Part shown: piece after piece, positions 24,591 through 33,877 of the stretch | Layout: each line of letters opens with the position of its first letter | How positions within the stretch are numbered: position 1 is the first letter of the stretch | DNA from: a virus | Strand: one strand, 5' to 3' | Virus record (IMG/VR): IMGVR_UViG_3300033571_018680 | Span: 1-64,000 of that record | Length of the DNA stretch: 64,000 nucleotides | Made by a program: the position numbers and the translations under genes | The notes under the pieces: generated by a model | What the model was told of the DNA's origin: nothing | Seen by the model: only the letters and a program-made list of their open reading frames with translations | The model's database searches: none

Positions 24591-25439
24591 ATGAGAGCTT
24601 ACTTTTTTGATATAGATAGTATATTAACATTTGATAATAAGGTTTGGATTGTAGATAAGTCTAATCCTAATATACCTTTATTAAGAATAAATCAATCTGA
24701 TTTTAATTTGATTAAATCTGGTGTTTACAAGAACCAAGGTAATAAAATAAACTTTGCTGGTAATTTTTACTGGGTTCCAACTGACTTAATGAATAAGATT
24801 AAGATTAAATGTAAAAACTCTAAATCTGACATTTCTAAGTTAGCCTTTTCAATGCAAGAATTTATGAATAAAGAATTAATTGAAAATATTAATTATGATA
24901 TTAATATTGAAAATATAATGCATGTTAAGAATACAGATGATCACATCTATTTAATTTGTTCTAAGAATACTAAAAGAAATTATGAGTCTATAATAAAGAA
25001 GATTGAGGATAAATTAAAAGACAATGGAATGGTCATTAAAAACTATTATTTCATCTCTGAGACATTTTATAATAGAAATGAAGATAATATTTCACATAAG
25101 AAAGTTAGACTCTTATTACAACATCTAATAGGGTTAAAAACGGATGATAATAAGTTTACATCTGAAGAAATAGAGGAATATAATGAGGTTTGTTTTTATG
25201 ATGATGAGATAGGTGCTATAAATTTAGCAAAAAAATCAAATGATGTTTTACAGATACTATTATCAAATACTGATCCTGATATCAAAACTAAAATAAAAGA
25301 AAAGCTTAAGTCTAAAGAACATATTTTATATGTTAATCTAGTAACTCATAATAAAGTTAATAAATTTATTATGGATAAAGTAATAATAGGTTGGAGTAAC
25401 CTTATAAAAGCATTTGAGAGCTTTAATTGGAAGTCATAA
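24591..25439 (+). CDS. HAD-like hydrolase
   Basis: 282 residues. The start 'AYFFDIDSILTFD' has the D-x-D of HAD motif I (D7, D9), and 'EVCFYDDEIGAINLA' near residue 205 is a good motif IV. 'HIYLICSKNTKRNYESI' may hold motif II. The insert between is long and variable. The substrate is unknown; it may be a phosphatase or a degenerate HAD protein. Confidence 0.55.
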   Translation: MRAYFFDIDSILTFDNKVWIVDKSNPNIPLLRINQSDFNLIKSGVYKNQGNKINFAGNFYWVPTDLMNKIKIKCKNSKSDISKLAFSMQEFMNKELIENINYDINIENIMHVKNTDDHIYLICSKNTKRNYESIIKKIEDKLKDNGMVIKNYYFISETFYNRNEDNISHKKVRLLLQHLIGLKTDDNKFTSEEIEEYNEVCFYDDEIGAINLAKKSNDVLQILLSNTDPDIKTKIKEKLKSKEHILYVNLVTHNKVNKFIMDKVIIGWSNLIKAFESFNWKS

Positions 25440-25476
25440 TGTCCTTTTTTACAAAAAAATTATTAATATATATAAT

Positions 25477-26031
25477 ATGATACATTTAAAATCATATTTA
25501 CCATTTTTGGAAGAAATTGATATCAGTGCAAATGATTCTCCAAATCTAAAAATTGCTAAAACAAGTTTAAATTCTGAAAATGATGAGATACAAGAGTTTA
25601 AAACTAAACTAAAGCCAGGTTTGGATAGGCTTTACAAGGATATTAAAGATCCTGTAGAGAGAGATAAAAAGGTTACTCAGTTATTAGGAGATGAAAATGT
25701 AAATAAGTATGCTAATGATTATAAGATTATTCTAAATGATATAGAAAGCCTGGAGAAAAAGCAAAATTCAATATTATCTGATGTAGCTGATATAAATGCT
25801 GATAAGAGTTTATTAGCATCATCATCAAGTACTGCAGATAATAAGGATATAAAAGCTAGAATAAATCAACAAATAGCTGAAAGAAATATGAAAAAGTCTA
25901 AAACTATATCTGAGATTAATAAATTAAAAACAGATATTGATAAAAGACAGTCAGATTTTAAACAAAAAATGACAAAAAATATTCAAGATGTTGAAAATGA
26001 TATAAAAACTTTATCTAAAGGTCAAAAATAG
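25477..26031 (+). CDS. Coiled-coil protein with tag-like N-terminus
   Basis: 184 residues from the ATG at 25477. An alternative start at 25414 lies inside the previous gene and is less likely. It begins 'MIHLKSYLPFLEEIDIS' with L-E-E at residues 11-13, similar to the other tagged proteins. The rest is Lys/Asp-rich with heptad-like segments at 85-105 and 140-184. It lies directly upstream of the sheath gene. Confidence 0.6.
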   Translation: MIHLKSYLPFLEEIDISANDSPNLKIAKTSLNSENDEIQEFKTKLKPGLDRLYKDIKDPVERDKKVTQLLGDENVNKYANDYKIILNDIESLEKKQNSILSDVADINADKSLLASSSSTADNKDIKARINQQIAERNMKKSKTISEINKLKTDIDKRQSDFKQKMTKNIQDVENDIKTLSKGQK

Positions 26032-26053
26032 AAAAAATATGATTTTTGATATT

Positions 26054-26065
26054 TTATATATACTA
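26054..26065 (+). promoter_or_regulatory. TTATATATACTA element before the sheath gene
   Basis: It lies 26 bases before the ATG at 26092, with an A-rich leader between. Confidence 0.5.
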
Positions 26066-26091
26066 AACAAAACAAAAATAAAAGAATAAAT

Positions 26092-29000
26092 ATGGCAATT
26101 CAAATTGGAAAATACAAAAGACCTGGTATCTTTATTGAGGAGTTCGACAATTCTATCATAAGCTCACCTACTGTAGAAGGAATAACTAACATGGTTATTG
26201 GAGTATCTAAGAAAGGTCCCGTTAATACACCTATATTATTGAAAAATGTTAATGATTTAGAATCAATCTTCGGTCAGTTAGACAGAAATTTAGAAAGAAA
26301 AGGATCTTTCTTTCACAGAACTGTTGCCAAGATGTTAGAATCTACTTCTGTTTATGCAGTTAACCTGTTATTAACAGATGATACATTAGATCAAATAGAG
26401 TATCAATCTTTATCAGCAGCTTCTAACTATATGAATGATGTAGAGAGATTAGGTGCTTACAGAAGATTTTTTGATACTACAGGTTTCTGGAAAAGAGACA
26501 CTGAATCATTTATTAACCTAACTAAAGGTAATGTTGGTTATAATGATAGAGTAATGAGTATTACTAACTTATCTGATAGATATACTACTGTATTTATTGT
26601 TAAATCTAAACTTACAGGTTTTGATAGAACTTTAATTGAGTGGTATGGTTCTCAAGAGAAATTACCTCCTTATGTTAATCCTACAGATTATGCTTCTGAT
26701 TATTTAGTTGATGTTGTTATTGTTGGTGGTGATTGGTCAAACTATCAAGATTTGGCTATAGATACTAGATGGGGTGCTTACTTTAACTCAGAAGGTCTAA
26801 GAAAAGAACAACTTAGTAATTTTGCCAATGATAGAAATGTTACTCTTTTAGCTTATTATGAGGGACTTTCTTTAATTCCATATTTTAGAGATTCTAATGG
26901 TAGAAATATATTTATTGAAACTACAATCAATAGAGACACAGACAAAACTGGTATCTTCTGTGCATTCAATTCAGAATTACTTGAAGGTGATTATCCAAAT
27001 GGATTAGTTGACCTTATTGGTAACGGTATTGTTGGACAAGATGCAGTTGAAATTGATTATCTTTCTTATAAAGAAACAATCAGTCAATCTGTTGAATATT
27101 CTAATGTTATTTTAGATAGACCAGGTAATACATTAGCATTAAGTGGTGCTTACGGTGGAGCTAGAGCTAATAATCACTCAAGAAGTGATGCTTCTACAAA
27201 CAATACACCTACTATTGATGGTCCAGTTGTTTCTGGTGATAGAACAGGTTGGTTTGCTGAAGATTTTATTTTCAACTTAATATCTAATACACCTATTTCA
27301 AGTACATCTTCTATTTCTATTACATTTGATTCTGATCTTGTTACATATACAGACGCTTATGCTGTTATTGGTGGTGAATATATTCAACTTGCTGCAGCAG
27401 CAGGAGCTACAACATCATCTATTGTATCAACATCATTTAATGTATTGGGAACTAGTTACCCCAATTCTGGTACTACTGCTTCTTATACAGTTGCTTTCGT
27501 CGTTGATGCTACTGGTAATATAGTAATGGTAGATAATGTTTTAACATCTGACAATCCAGTTGTTGCAACAAGTGATGTTGTATTAGGTTATATAGATTTT
27601 GATATTACTAATCAAGTTATCGCTACAAGCAGTGTTGTGTATAATCCAGTATCAATTGATAACTCTGGGTATATTGATTTAGATTTTGGTGTAGATTATA
27701 CTGTTACTGAAACTTCTACAGGTGTTATTGAGGTTGAATTTTTAAATACTGCTTCTACACCAAGTACTAAAAACTATGAACAATATAGAAAGATTAAAAT
27801 GTTCAGTAAATTAACAGATGCTTTAGATGGATCATCTAAAGATAAAATGACAATGGTTATAGATTCTACTACAATGACTAAGAAGCCATTATCTAATATG
27901 ACTGTTAGTGGTGTTATTACAAGTGCATCATCTAATAAATCATTTGTTATTACTACAGGATTAGACAGTGCTGACATTGCTGATGTTGTTAATAATGGAT
28001 ACTTATTATTCTTTAATGTTGATGATGAATTTGTGTTAAATGAATATGAAATTGAAACTAAGGATGAAGTTGCTTCTGTTTCAGGAACATCATCTACTGG
28101 TGTTGTTGCTAAATTCTCTACTTTCTATACTGATTATTATTCTGGTAAAGTTAACTCAGAAGATTATTTCTGGAGTAACTTAGTTGAAAATAAAATAGAC
28201 CAAAATGGAAATACTCCAGGATATGGTTTACCAGATATTATCTTTATTGCTGGTGAAGATTCACCTTCTATGACAGCTTCTGTAATTGGAAATGACTATA
28301 TTGTCTTCTCTTGCACAGCTTCTGGATTTGGTAGCTCATTATTAGCAAATTTAGATGTTAATGATATTATATCAGTTCCTTCATCTACAAGTAATAAAGG
28401 AACATTTACAATTAAATCTGGTGGTGGTTCTACAGCAATTGCTTTAGCTACAACTTTAGGATATGGTTCAGGTTATTGGGCTTTTAGAGTTAATGAAAAT
28501 GTTGTACTTGAAAGCTTAGTTGATGTTCCTGTTGTTTATGACTATATTACTAAACATTACTTAAAAATGTACTTAGATGGTCTTAATAACTTAGATGTTA
28601 AGTTTACAGATTCTTTATTATCAAGTTTTGAGCCAATTAATGTTAACACTAATCAAACAATTTATATTCAATCTTTAATTAACAATTACAAACAATCCAT
28701 TGAGATTGAAATACCTACAGGTTATACTCAAGTTCCAAACAAGATTCTTGTTAATGGATCTAGATATACTGAGGTTAAAGTTGGTGACTTCTTAGAAGCT
28801 TATTATGATTCTACTTTATTACAAGTTGGTCAAGTTCCTAAGAAATTAACAAGAATCTTAACAAAGAGACAATATGCGGCTGATACATCATTAGTTGAAA
28901 TTACTTGTGATTCTAGAATTGCTACTTATAACTTTAGTGGTGATTACCAAACATTTAGATATACTTCAATGGAAGATTATGTATCTACTTATAAGGCTTT

Positions 29001-30036
29001 ATCACTTAAAGGATTTAGAGTTAGACAAGACTCTTTACCGGATGGTACTGAATCTAGACAAAATGCTATATTAAACCTTTTAGCTAAAGGAACTCCATTG
29101 TTCAAAGCAGCTACAAACAAAGAAGCAATTGACTTTAGATATTTAGTTGATTCATTTGGATTAGGTTTAACTGAAAGATCTAAACAACAATTAGTTGATA
29201 TTTGTGGTGATAGATTAGATGCATTTGGTTTCATCAATATGCCTTCAATGAGATCATTCAAAAACTCAAGTTCTCCGTCATTTGTTAACACAGAAGGTGT
29301 TCTTCAGTTAGAATATGTTTCTAAAGGTGGTGATCCTGAATCAAGTCCAGCTTTCCTTTACTCATTTGGTGATGGTGCTGGTACAACTTGTGTAGGTTAC
29401 TTCTTACCTTATATGACTGTTAGTGACAATGGTAGACCAGTTGAAGTTCCACCAGCTATGTTTGCGGCTACAACTTATATGAGAAAACACTTATCTAATA
29501 TCTCAGCAATAACTCCTTGGACTATCGCTGCTGGTGTTACTAATGGTAGAATCACTAATATTGCTGGTCTAGAGATGGATTTCACACCATCTGATATTGA
29601 ATGGTTAAATCAAGCTCAAATGAACCCAATTGTGTTCAAGAGAAATAGAGGTTATGTTATTGAGACTGAAAATACAGCTCAAACACTTTATAAGTCAGCT
29701 CTTTCTTACATTCATGTTAGAGAGGTGTTAATTGAACTTGAAAGAGAATTATCAAGAATGTTATTAGATTACCAATGGAAGTTTAATACAGCTGATGTTA
29801 GAGCAGAAATTAAACTTAGAGCAGATGTTATCTGTGAAACTTATGTAAGTAGAAATGGTTTATATAACTACTTCAATAAAATTGATGAAGAAAACAACAC
29901 TCCTGATGTTATTGATAATCAAATTGGTGTTCTTGACACTTATGTTGAACCAATTAAAGGTATGGGTATCATTGTAAATAACATTACAATACTTAGAACC
30001 GGAGCAATCAGTGCAGGTGGATTCATCAACGGATAA
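26092..30036 (+). CDS. gp18: Contractile tail sheath protein, T4 gp18-like, very long
   Basis: 1314 residues, about twice T4 gp18 (659). The N-terminus 'GKYKRPGIFIEEFDNS' and 'VIGVSKKGPVNTPILL' is typical of sheath proteins. The C-terminal part holds the family core: 'FAATTYMRKHLSNISAITPW', 'GLEMDFTPSDIEWLNQAQMN', 'VREVLIELERELSRMLLDYQ' and the closing beta strand with 'INNITIL'-like pattern. Residues of about 370-900 are Ser/Thr/Val-rich and look like several beta-sandwich inserts; these would stand out from the sheath surface. The gene ends at a strong terminator. Confidence 0.93.
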   Translation: MAIQIGKYKRPGIFIEEFDNSIISSPTVEGITNMVIGVSKKGPVNTPILLKNVNDLESIFGQLDRNLERKGSFFHRTVAKMLESTSVYAVNLLLTDDTLDQIEYQSLSAASNYMNDVERLGAYRRFFDTTGFWKRDTESFINLTKGNVGYNDRVMSITNLSDRYTTVFIVKSKLTGFDRTLIEWYGSQEKLPPYVNPTDYASDYLVDVVIVGGDWSNYQDLAIDTRWGAYFNSEGLRKEQLSNFANDRNVTLLAYYEGLSLIPYFRDSNGRNIFIETTINRDTDKTGIFCAFNSELLEGDYPNGLVDLIGNGIVGQDAVEIDYLSYKETISQSVEYSNVILDRPGNTLALSGAYGGARANNHSRSDASTNNTPTIDGPVVSGDRTGWFAEDFIFNLISNTPISSTSSISITFDSDLVTYTDAYAVIGGEYIQLAAAAGATTSSIVSTSFNVLGTSYPNSGTTASYTVAFVVDATGNIVMVDNVLTSDNPVVATSDVVLGYIDFDITNQVIATSSVVYNPVSIDNSGYIDLDFGVDYTVTETSTGVIEVEFLNTASTPSTKNYEQYRKIKMFSKLTDALDGSSKDKMTMVIDSTTMTKKPLSNMTVSGVITSASSNKSFVITTGLDSADIADVVNNGYLLFFNVDDEFVLNEYEIETKDEVASVSGTSSTGVVAKFSTFYTDYYSGKVNSEDYFWSNLVENKIDQNGNTPGYGLPDIIFIAGEDSPSMTASVIGNDYIVFSCTASGFGSSLLANLDVNDIISVPSSTSNKGTFTIKSGGGSTAIALATTLGYGSGYWAFRVNENVVLESLVDVPVVYDYITKHYLKMYLDGLNNLDVKFTDSLLSSFEPINVNTNQTIYIQSLINNYKQSIEIEIPTGYTQVPNKILVNGSRYTEVKVGDFLEAYYDSTLLQVGQVPKKLTRILTKRQYAADTSLVEITCDSRIATYNFSGDYQTFRYTSMEDYVSTYKALSLKGFRVRQDSLPDGTESRQNAILNLLAKGTPLFKAATNKEAIDFRYLVDSFGLGLTERSKQQLVDICGDRLDAFGFINMPSMRSFKNSSSPSFVNTEGVLQLEYVSKGGDPESSPAFLYSFGDGAGTTCVGYFLPYMTVSDNGRPVEVPPAMFAATTYMRKHLSNISAITPWTIAAGVTNGRITNIAGLEMDFTPSDIEWLNQAQMNPIVFKRNRGYVIETENTAQTLYKSALSYIHVREVLIELERELSRMLLDYQWKFNTADVRAEIKLRADVICETYVSRNGLYNYFNKIDEENNTPDVIDNQIGVLDTYVEPIKGMGIIVNNITILRTGAISAGGFING

Positions 30037-30049
30037 TAATTAAATACTT

Positions 30050-30082
30050 AAAAAACCCAGATAGAAATATCTGGGTTTTTTG
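30050..30082. terminator. Terminator downstream of the sheath gene
   Basis: AAAAAACCCAGATA/TATCTGGGTTTTTT with a 5-base loop. Confidence 0.8.
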
Positions 30083-30158
30083 TTTTAAACTTTTACTGAT
30101 AATATACTATAATGGAGAGAGCAAACCGCTTAATATATAAAAAAAATATAATAATCCT

Positions 30159-31094
30159 ATGAGTGATAATAATAAAAAAGATATGTCAGAAGAAGAATAT
30201 CTAAGAAAACATTTAGAAAGTGTTGATAATCAGCAATCTAATTCCGATATACCATTCGTCAAACCTGTAGTTGAATCTGTTAAATCTAGTGATTTACATT
30301 ATTTTAACTTTGATGTAAAAGAAATGCCTTGTGGTAAATATTATCCTACCGGTACTGTTGTTATGGTTAGACCGGCACAAGTAAAAGAAATTCAATCATA
30401 TTCTATGGTAGATGATAATAACTTCTATGATATTGTAGAAAAAATGAATGATATGTTGCAATCTTGTGTTAGATTAAAATATCCCGATGGTAAGATTACC
30501 TCATTTTTAGAAATTAAAGATCAAGACCGTTTATTCTTAATCTTTATGATTAGAGAATTAACATTCCAGCAAGGTAATTCACTAGCAGTTAATGCTAGAT
30601 GTTCTTGTGGTAATGATATGCAAATTGAAATGAAGAGAGATAATTTTGTATTTCACGAGTTTGATGAGAAATTGGAAAGATTTTTTGACCTATCAACAAA
30701 ATCATTTAAATTCAAAGTTCAAAATGGTAAAGATTATGAACTTTCTCCACCTTGTATTGGTATTCAAAAATCATTTACTGATTATATTATTAAAGAAAAT
30801 AATGAAAAAAGAACTCCTAATTTGGCTTTCTTAAAAATCATTCCTTTTATGTTGAATGGAAGATCTTCTATTACAATTGATGGTATCAAAGCTAAACTTC
30901 AAGAATTTGAAAAGATAGATGATATCTCATTTCAATTCCTTAATGCAGCTGTTGGTAAAATGACATTTGGATTGAAGGAGTTAAAGAAAACTTGTAGCTG
31001 CGGGTTGGAGGTGCGCAGCGAAATGACATTTCCCAACGGAGCGTCAGGTATTTTCGTTATTCATGATGCCTTTGAAGCATATATTAAAGAATAA
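30159..31094 (+). CDS. Baseplate hub protein, T4 gp26/gp51-type family
   Basis: 311 residues. The order 'MPCGKYYPTGTVVMVRPAQV', 'KEIQSYSMVDDNNF', 'EIKDQDRLFLIFMIRELTFQ' and a 'CSCGNDMQIEM' pair fits the T4-type baseplate hub family. A second Cys-x-Cys-Gly pair ('KTCSCGLEVRS') near residue 280 suggests a zinc site made by four Cys. T4 gp26 is shorter (208). The end overlaps the next ORF by 32 bases in another frame. Exact hub role is inferred. Confidence 0.6.
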   Translation: MSDNNKKDMSEEEYLRKHLESVDNQQSNSDIPFVKPVVESVKSSDLHYFNFDVKEMPCGKYYPTGTVVMVRPAQVKEIQSYSMVDDNNFYDIVEKMNDMLQSCVRLKYPDGKITSFLEIKDQDRLFLIFMIRELTFQQGNSLAVNARCSCGNDMQIEMKRDNFVFHEFDEKLERFFDLSTKSFKFKVQNGKDYELSPPCIGIQKSFTDYIIKENNEKRTPNLAFLKIIPFMLNGRSSITIDGIKAKLQEFEKIDDISFQFLNAAVGKMTFGLKELKKTCSCGLEVRSEMTFPNGASGIFVIHDAFEAYIKE

Positions 31095-31314
31095 GTTACT
31101 TTTACAGAAACACTTTAATACACAAGAAATTTCAATGGATGAATGGCCTTATTGGTTATTAGAAGAGAATATTAAAATAGTTAATGAAATCATAGAAGAA
31201 GAGGAAAAACAAAAGAAAAAGGATGAAGAAAAACAACAAGCAGGAATGCCTAACTTTAATCCTGGATCAATGATGAAAAATGCTTCAAGTATGATGGGTA
31301 ATATTAAGAGATAA
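31063..31314 (+). CDS. Small helical protein overlapping the hub gene
   Basis: 83 residues if started at the ATGATG at 31063; an in-frame ATG at 31135 gives 59. 'ISMDEWPYWLLEENIKIVNE' is followed by a Glu/Lys coiled coil and a Met/Asn-rich end. It overlaps the hub gene in the +1 frame. The arrangement recalls the overlapping tail-assembly chaperone pairs of other phages, where a share of ribosomes shifts frame, but no canonical slippery heptamer is obvious. Confidence 0.55.
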   Translation: MMPLKHILKNKLLLQKHFNTQEISMDEWPYWLLEENIKIVNEIIEEEEKQKKKDEEKQQAGMPNFNPGSMMKNASSMMGNIKR

Positions 31315-31344
31315 AAAAAGAGAGACAAATGTCTCTCTTTTTTG
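31313..31344. terminator. Bidirectional terminator before the tube gene
   Basis: AAAAAAAGAGAGACA/TGTCTCTCTTTTTT between convergent genes ending at 31314 and 31361. Confidence 0.8.
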
Positions 31345-31360
31345 TTTAGTATTTTTACTA

Positions 31361-31978
31361 TTAGTATCCAGAAATAAGTGGAGGGTTAATAGAGAAGTTA
31401 TTATCAATATATTCATCAATCCAGTAATCTGCTATGAAGTCTGCATCACAAGACCAGATATCACTTCCTTCCCATTTAAGAGAAATACCACTTACTGATT
31501 TAATTTGACAGTTTTGGAAAGTTACCCTTCTAAGAACAAATCCTTTTTTATCATGTTGATTTACAATAATAGTTCCAATAATGTCACTCTTATAATGTAA
31601 GTAACCTGTTTGAGAATTCCAAACTAAATCATACCATGATTTTAATGTATTCCAGTTTTCCATTGAACCTCCTTGATTAACATTAACTTGGAAGTTAATT
31701 TTGAAGTCAATAGTTGTTTTAGCTGGACCAGCTGCCATAAAAGCTCTAGTTGAATACTTGAACCTTTGTTCTTTAGTTTCAATTGCTTCTGTTAAGTTTA
31801 CATCAATTGATGTTGCGTTTTCTAATAGCAATAGGGTATTTCTACCTTGTGCTTGTAATAAAGTCGGTAATACAAATGTTATTTCAAACAAATTAGTATA
31901 TACTGGTTCTTCTGGTGACGTACCTGGTCCACCTGGTGAACCTACGTTTGAGATATTTGTAAAATGTGGTAATGGCAT
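31361..31978 (-). CDS. gp19: Tail tube protein, gp19-like
   Basis: 205 residues; T4 gp19 has 163. It forms the inner tube rings. The beta-barrel pattern is clear: 'YTNLFEITFVLPTLL', 'EAIETKEQRFKYSTRAF', 'TTIDFKINFQVNV', 'NWNTLKSWYDLVWNSQTGYL', 'GTIIVNQHDKKGFVLRRVTF' and the closing 'CDADFIADYW'. A Pro/Gly-rich N-terminus adds about 25 residues. It lies apart from and opposite to the sheath gene, unlike T4, but only 1.3 kb away. An AATATATAATT element precedes it. Confidence 0.8.
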   Translation of the reverse strand: MPLPHFTNISNVGSPGGPGTSPEEPVYTNLFEITFVLPTLLQAQGRNTLLLLENATSIDVNLTEAIETKEQRFKYSTRAFMAAGPAKTTIDFKINFQVNVNQGGSMENWNTLKSWYDLVWNSQTGYLHYKSDIIGTIIVNQHDKKGFVLRRVTFQNCQIKSVSGISLKWEGSDIWSCDADFIADYWIDEYIDNNFSINPPLISGY

Positions 31979-32091
31979 ATCTTTTTTAATTATTTTTTAT
32001 AAATTATATATTATTACTCACATTCTCTTTATCTCCATTTATTATAATTATGTTGTTAAAAATGCCATTTCCACTTTTTAATAGATAGATT

Positions 32092-32439
32092 ATGAACTGT
32101 AACTATAGATTTTGCAATAAAGAGATTAAATGGGGTAGACCAGACAGAAAGTTTTGTAATAAAAATTGCAAGTCAAAGGAAAATGCTATAATAAAAGAAC
32201 TAAAGTCACTCAGTAGAAGAAATAAAAGAAACAAAGAATTTGTTGAAAAATCAAATATTAAACATAACTATAAATATAATTATGATTTAACGCTTTATGA
32301 AAATTGCAGAAGTAAAGTTAAAATAATATGTCCAATACACGGAGAATTTGAACAAACACCAAACGCTCATTTATACTCTGGTAGTGGTTGTGAAAAATGC
32401 GCTAGAGAAGCTAGAAGAAAAGAAACAATATCGCAATAA
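32092..32439 (+). CDS. Zinc-finger protein, likely remnant of a homing endonuclease
   Basis: 115 residues. An N-terminal zinc ribbon ('CNYRFCNKEI' and 'KFCNKNCKSKE', four Cys) is followed by 'HNYKYNYDLTLYENCRSKVK' and 'IICPIHGEFEQTPNAHLYSG' then 'GCEKC'. The last part matches the DUF723-type motif that phage endonucleases often carry in front of a catalytic domain. The catalytic domain is absent: the frame stops soon after. So it is a fragment or a stand-alone DNA-binding protein. It lies just upstream of gp47. Confidence 0.55.
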   Translation: MNCNYRFCNKEIKWGRPDRKFCNKNCKSKENAIIKELKSLSRRNKRNKEFVEKSNIKHNYKYNYDLTLYENCRSKVKIICPIHGEFEQTPNAHLYSGSGCEKCAREARRKETISQ

Positions 32440-32467
32440 TTTCATATAAAAAGAAAAACTAGTTTTA

Positions 32468-33586
32468 ATGAAAGTTTTTATAACAACTGATTGGCATTTT
32501 GGTGTTTATCTTAATAATTTAGACAAATGGTTGAATATGATGGAAGATTATTTCTATAATTCATTTATACCATATATAAAAGCAAATGCCGAACCAGGTG
32601 ATATTCTTATTCACTGTGGTGACCTTTATGATAATAGAACATCTATTCCTATTATAGCTTCTTACAAGGCGGAAAAGATACTTATAGAGATATCTAAGAT
32701 ACTCCCACTTCACATTATAGTTGGTAATCATGATCTTTATAACAAAGGAACTAATGATATTAACTCGGTTAGATTATTCAACCATGTTCCTAATATATCT
32801 GTTTATACCGACACTACATCTATTGAAATAGGTGGTCAAAAATTAGTACTTATGCCCTGGGTTGAAAAAAGATTAGATATGATTAAAGAGATTGATAATA
32901 ATCCAGGTGATTATCTTTTCTGTCACTCTGATTTAAATGGATGTTTAATGCACTTAAACTCTGTAGCCCACAGAAATGCTGATAAAATTGATGTTGATAA
33001 CTTTGGAAAGTATAAACATGTATTCAGTGGACACATACACATTAGACAAACCAATAAAAACTTCTCATTTATTGGATCTCCCTATCAAATGGATAGAAAT
33101 GATATGGGTGATCAAAAAGGAATAACTATACTTGATCTATCAAATGATAAAATTAACTTTGAACCAAATAAATACTCTCCAGTATTTAGAAGATTTAGTG
33201 TTTCTAATGAAGATGATATTGATAGACTAGATGAATTAAAAGATACTAAAGATTACATAGATTTGTCTATATCAAACAATCTCCTAATTAGTAATAGAAA
33301 GCTTCGCCGAAAACTAGAAGTGATGTTAGAGAAAGGTAATTTTGCTTCTGTTGACTATATTGATGATATTACAAAAGAGTTAGTTGAAGGTGAAGAAGTG
33401 AATGAATCTGTTGAATTGGATGAGAACGGAATGGAGATATCTGTTCAATTAGAATATGAAGATTATATTAAAGAATATATCTTAAAACAAAAATATGATA
33501 ATGATAAATTCAAATCTGGAGTTATTTCTGAATTTGATGAAGTTATTAAAATCTATAATGAAAATTATAAAGTAAAAAGTGAATAA
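32468..33586 (+). CDS. gp47: Recombination endonuclease subunit, T4 gp47 / SbcD-Mre11-like
   Basis: 372 residues. With gp46 it processes DNA ends for recombination-driven replication. Metallophosphoesterase motifs are in place: 'TTDWHFG' (D8, H10), 'IHCGDLYDNR' (D52), 'IVGNHDLYN' (N87, H88), 'LFCHSDLNG' and 'VFSGHIHIRQT'. 'IGSPYQMDRND' is also typical of gp47. The ATPase partner gp46 is not in the window. The gene ends in a bidirectional terminator. Confidence 0.9.
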   Translation: MKVFITTDWHFGVYLNNLDKWLNMMEDYFYNSFIPYIKANAEPGDILIHCGDLYDNRTSIPIIASYKAEKILIEISKILPLHIIVGNHDLYNKGTNDINSVRLFNHVPNISVYTDTTSIEIGGQKLVLMPWVEKRLDMIKEIDNNPGDYLFCHSDLNGCLMHLNSVAHRNADKIDVDNFGKYKHVFSGHIHIRQTNKNFSFIGSPYQMDRNDMGDQKGITILDLSNDKINFEPNKYSPVFRRFSVSNEDDIDRLDELKDTKDYIDLSISNNLLISNRKLRRKLEVMLEKGNFASVDYIDDITKELVEGEEVNESVELDENGMEISVQLEYEDYIKEYILKQKYDNDKFKSGVISEFDEVIKIYNENYKVKSE

Positions 33587-33588
33587 AA

Positions 33589-33618
33589 CAAAAACCCATC
33601 TTTAAGATGGGTTTTTTA
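33589..33618. terminator. Bidirectional terminator between gp47 and the cupin-like gene
   Basis: AAAACCCATCTTAAAGATGGGTTTT-type palindrome with A and T flanks. The minus-strand gene stops inside its right arm at 33602. Confidence 0.8.
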
Positions 33619-33877
33619 TTAACTTTATTTTCAAATCACCAGTTCCTTTTATTAGTCTATGATAAATACCCATTGGTATAAATACTTCTCCTTTTATTTC
33701 TTTGGGTAATTCATTATCTATTTGAATCATCCAATCTGTTTTACCAATAGATTCGATTATTCTATCTTCTCTATCACGATGCCACATAAATTCACCAGAA
33801 TCAGTATCATTATGGAACTCTCTGATAAAGATATTATCACTTAATTTATTTTCTTGAAATGGTAACATATGAATCAA
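33602..33877 (-). CDS. Small cupin-like protein
   Basis: 91 residues. 'FMWHRDREDRIIES' then 'DWMIQIDNELPKEIKGEVFI' then 'PMGIYHRLIKGTGDLKIKL' reads like a small double-stranded beta-helix with possible metal-binding His residues. No enzyme role can be named. It overlaps the end of the upstream tagged gene by 4 bases, so the two are translationally coupled. Confidence 0.6.
   Translation of the reverse strand: MIHMLPFQENKLSDNIFIREFHNDTDSGEFMWHRDREDRIIESIGKTDWMIQIDNELPKEIKGEVFIPMGIYHRLIKGTGDLKIKLIKNPS

Noticed and set aside
28989-29291. Minus-strand 100-codon frame inside the sheath gene
   Set aside because: Antisense to the conserved sheath core; composition is unlike phage proteins here.
31361-31978. 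Tail tube gene as a second sheath or another structural protein
   Set aside because: The order of beta strands and the C-terminal acidic-aromatic end fit gp19 better than any other tail protein.
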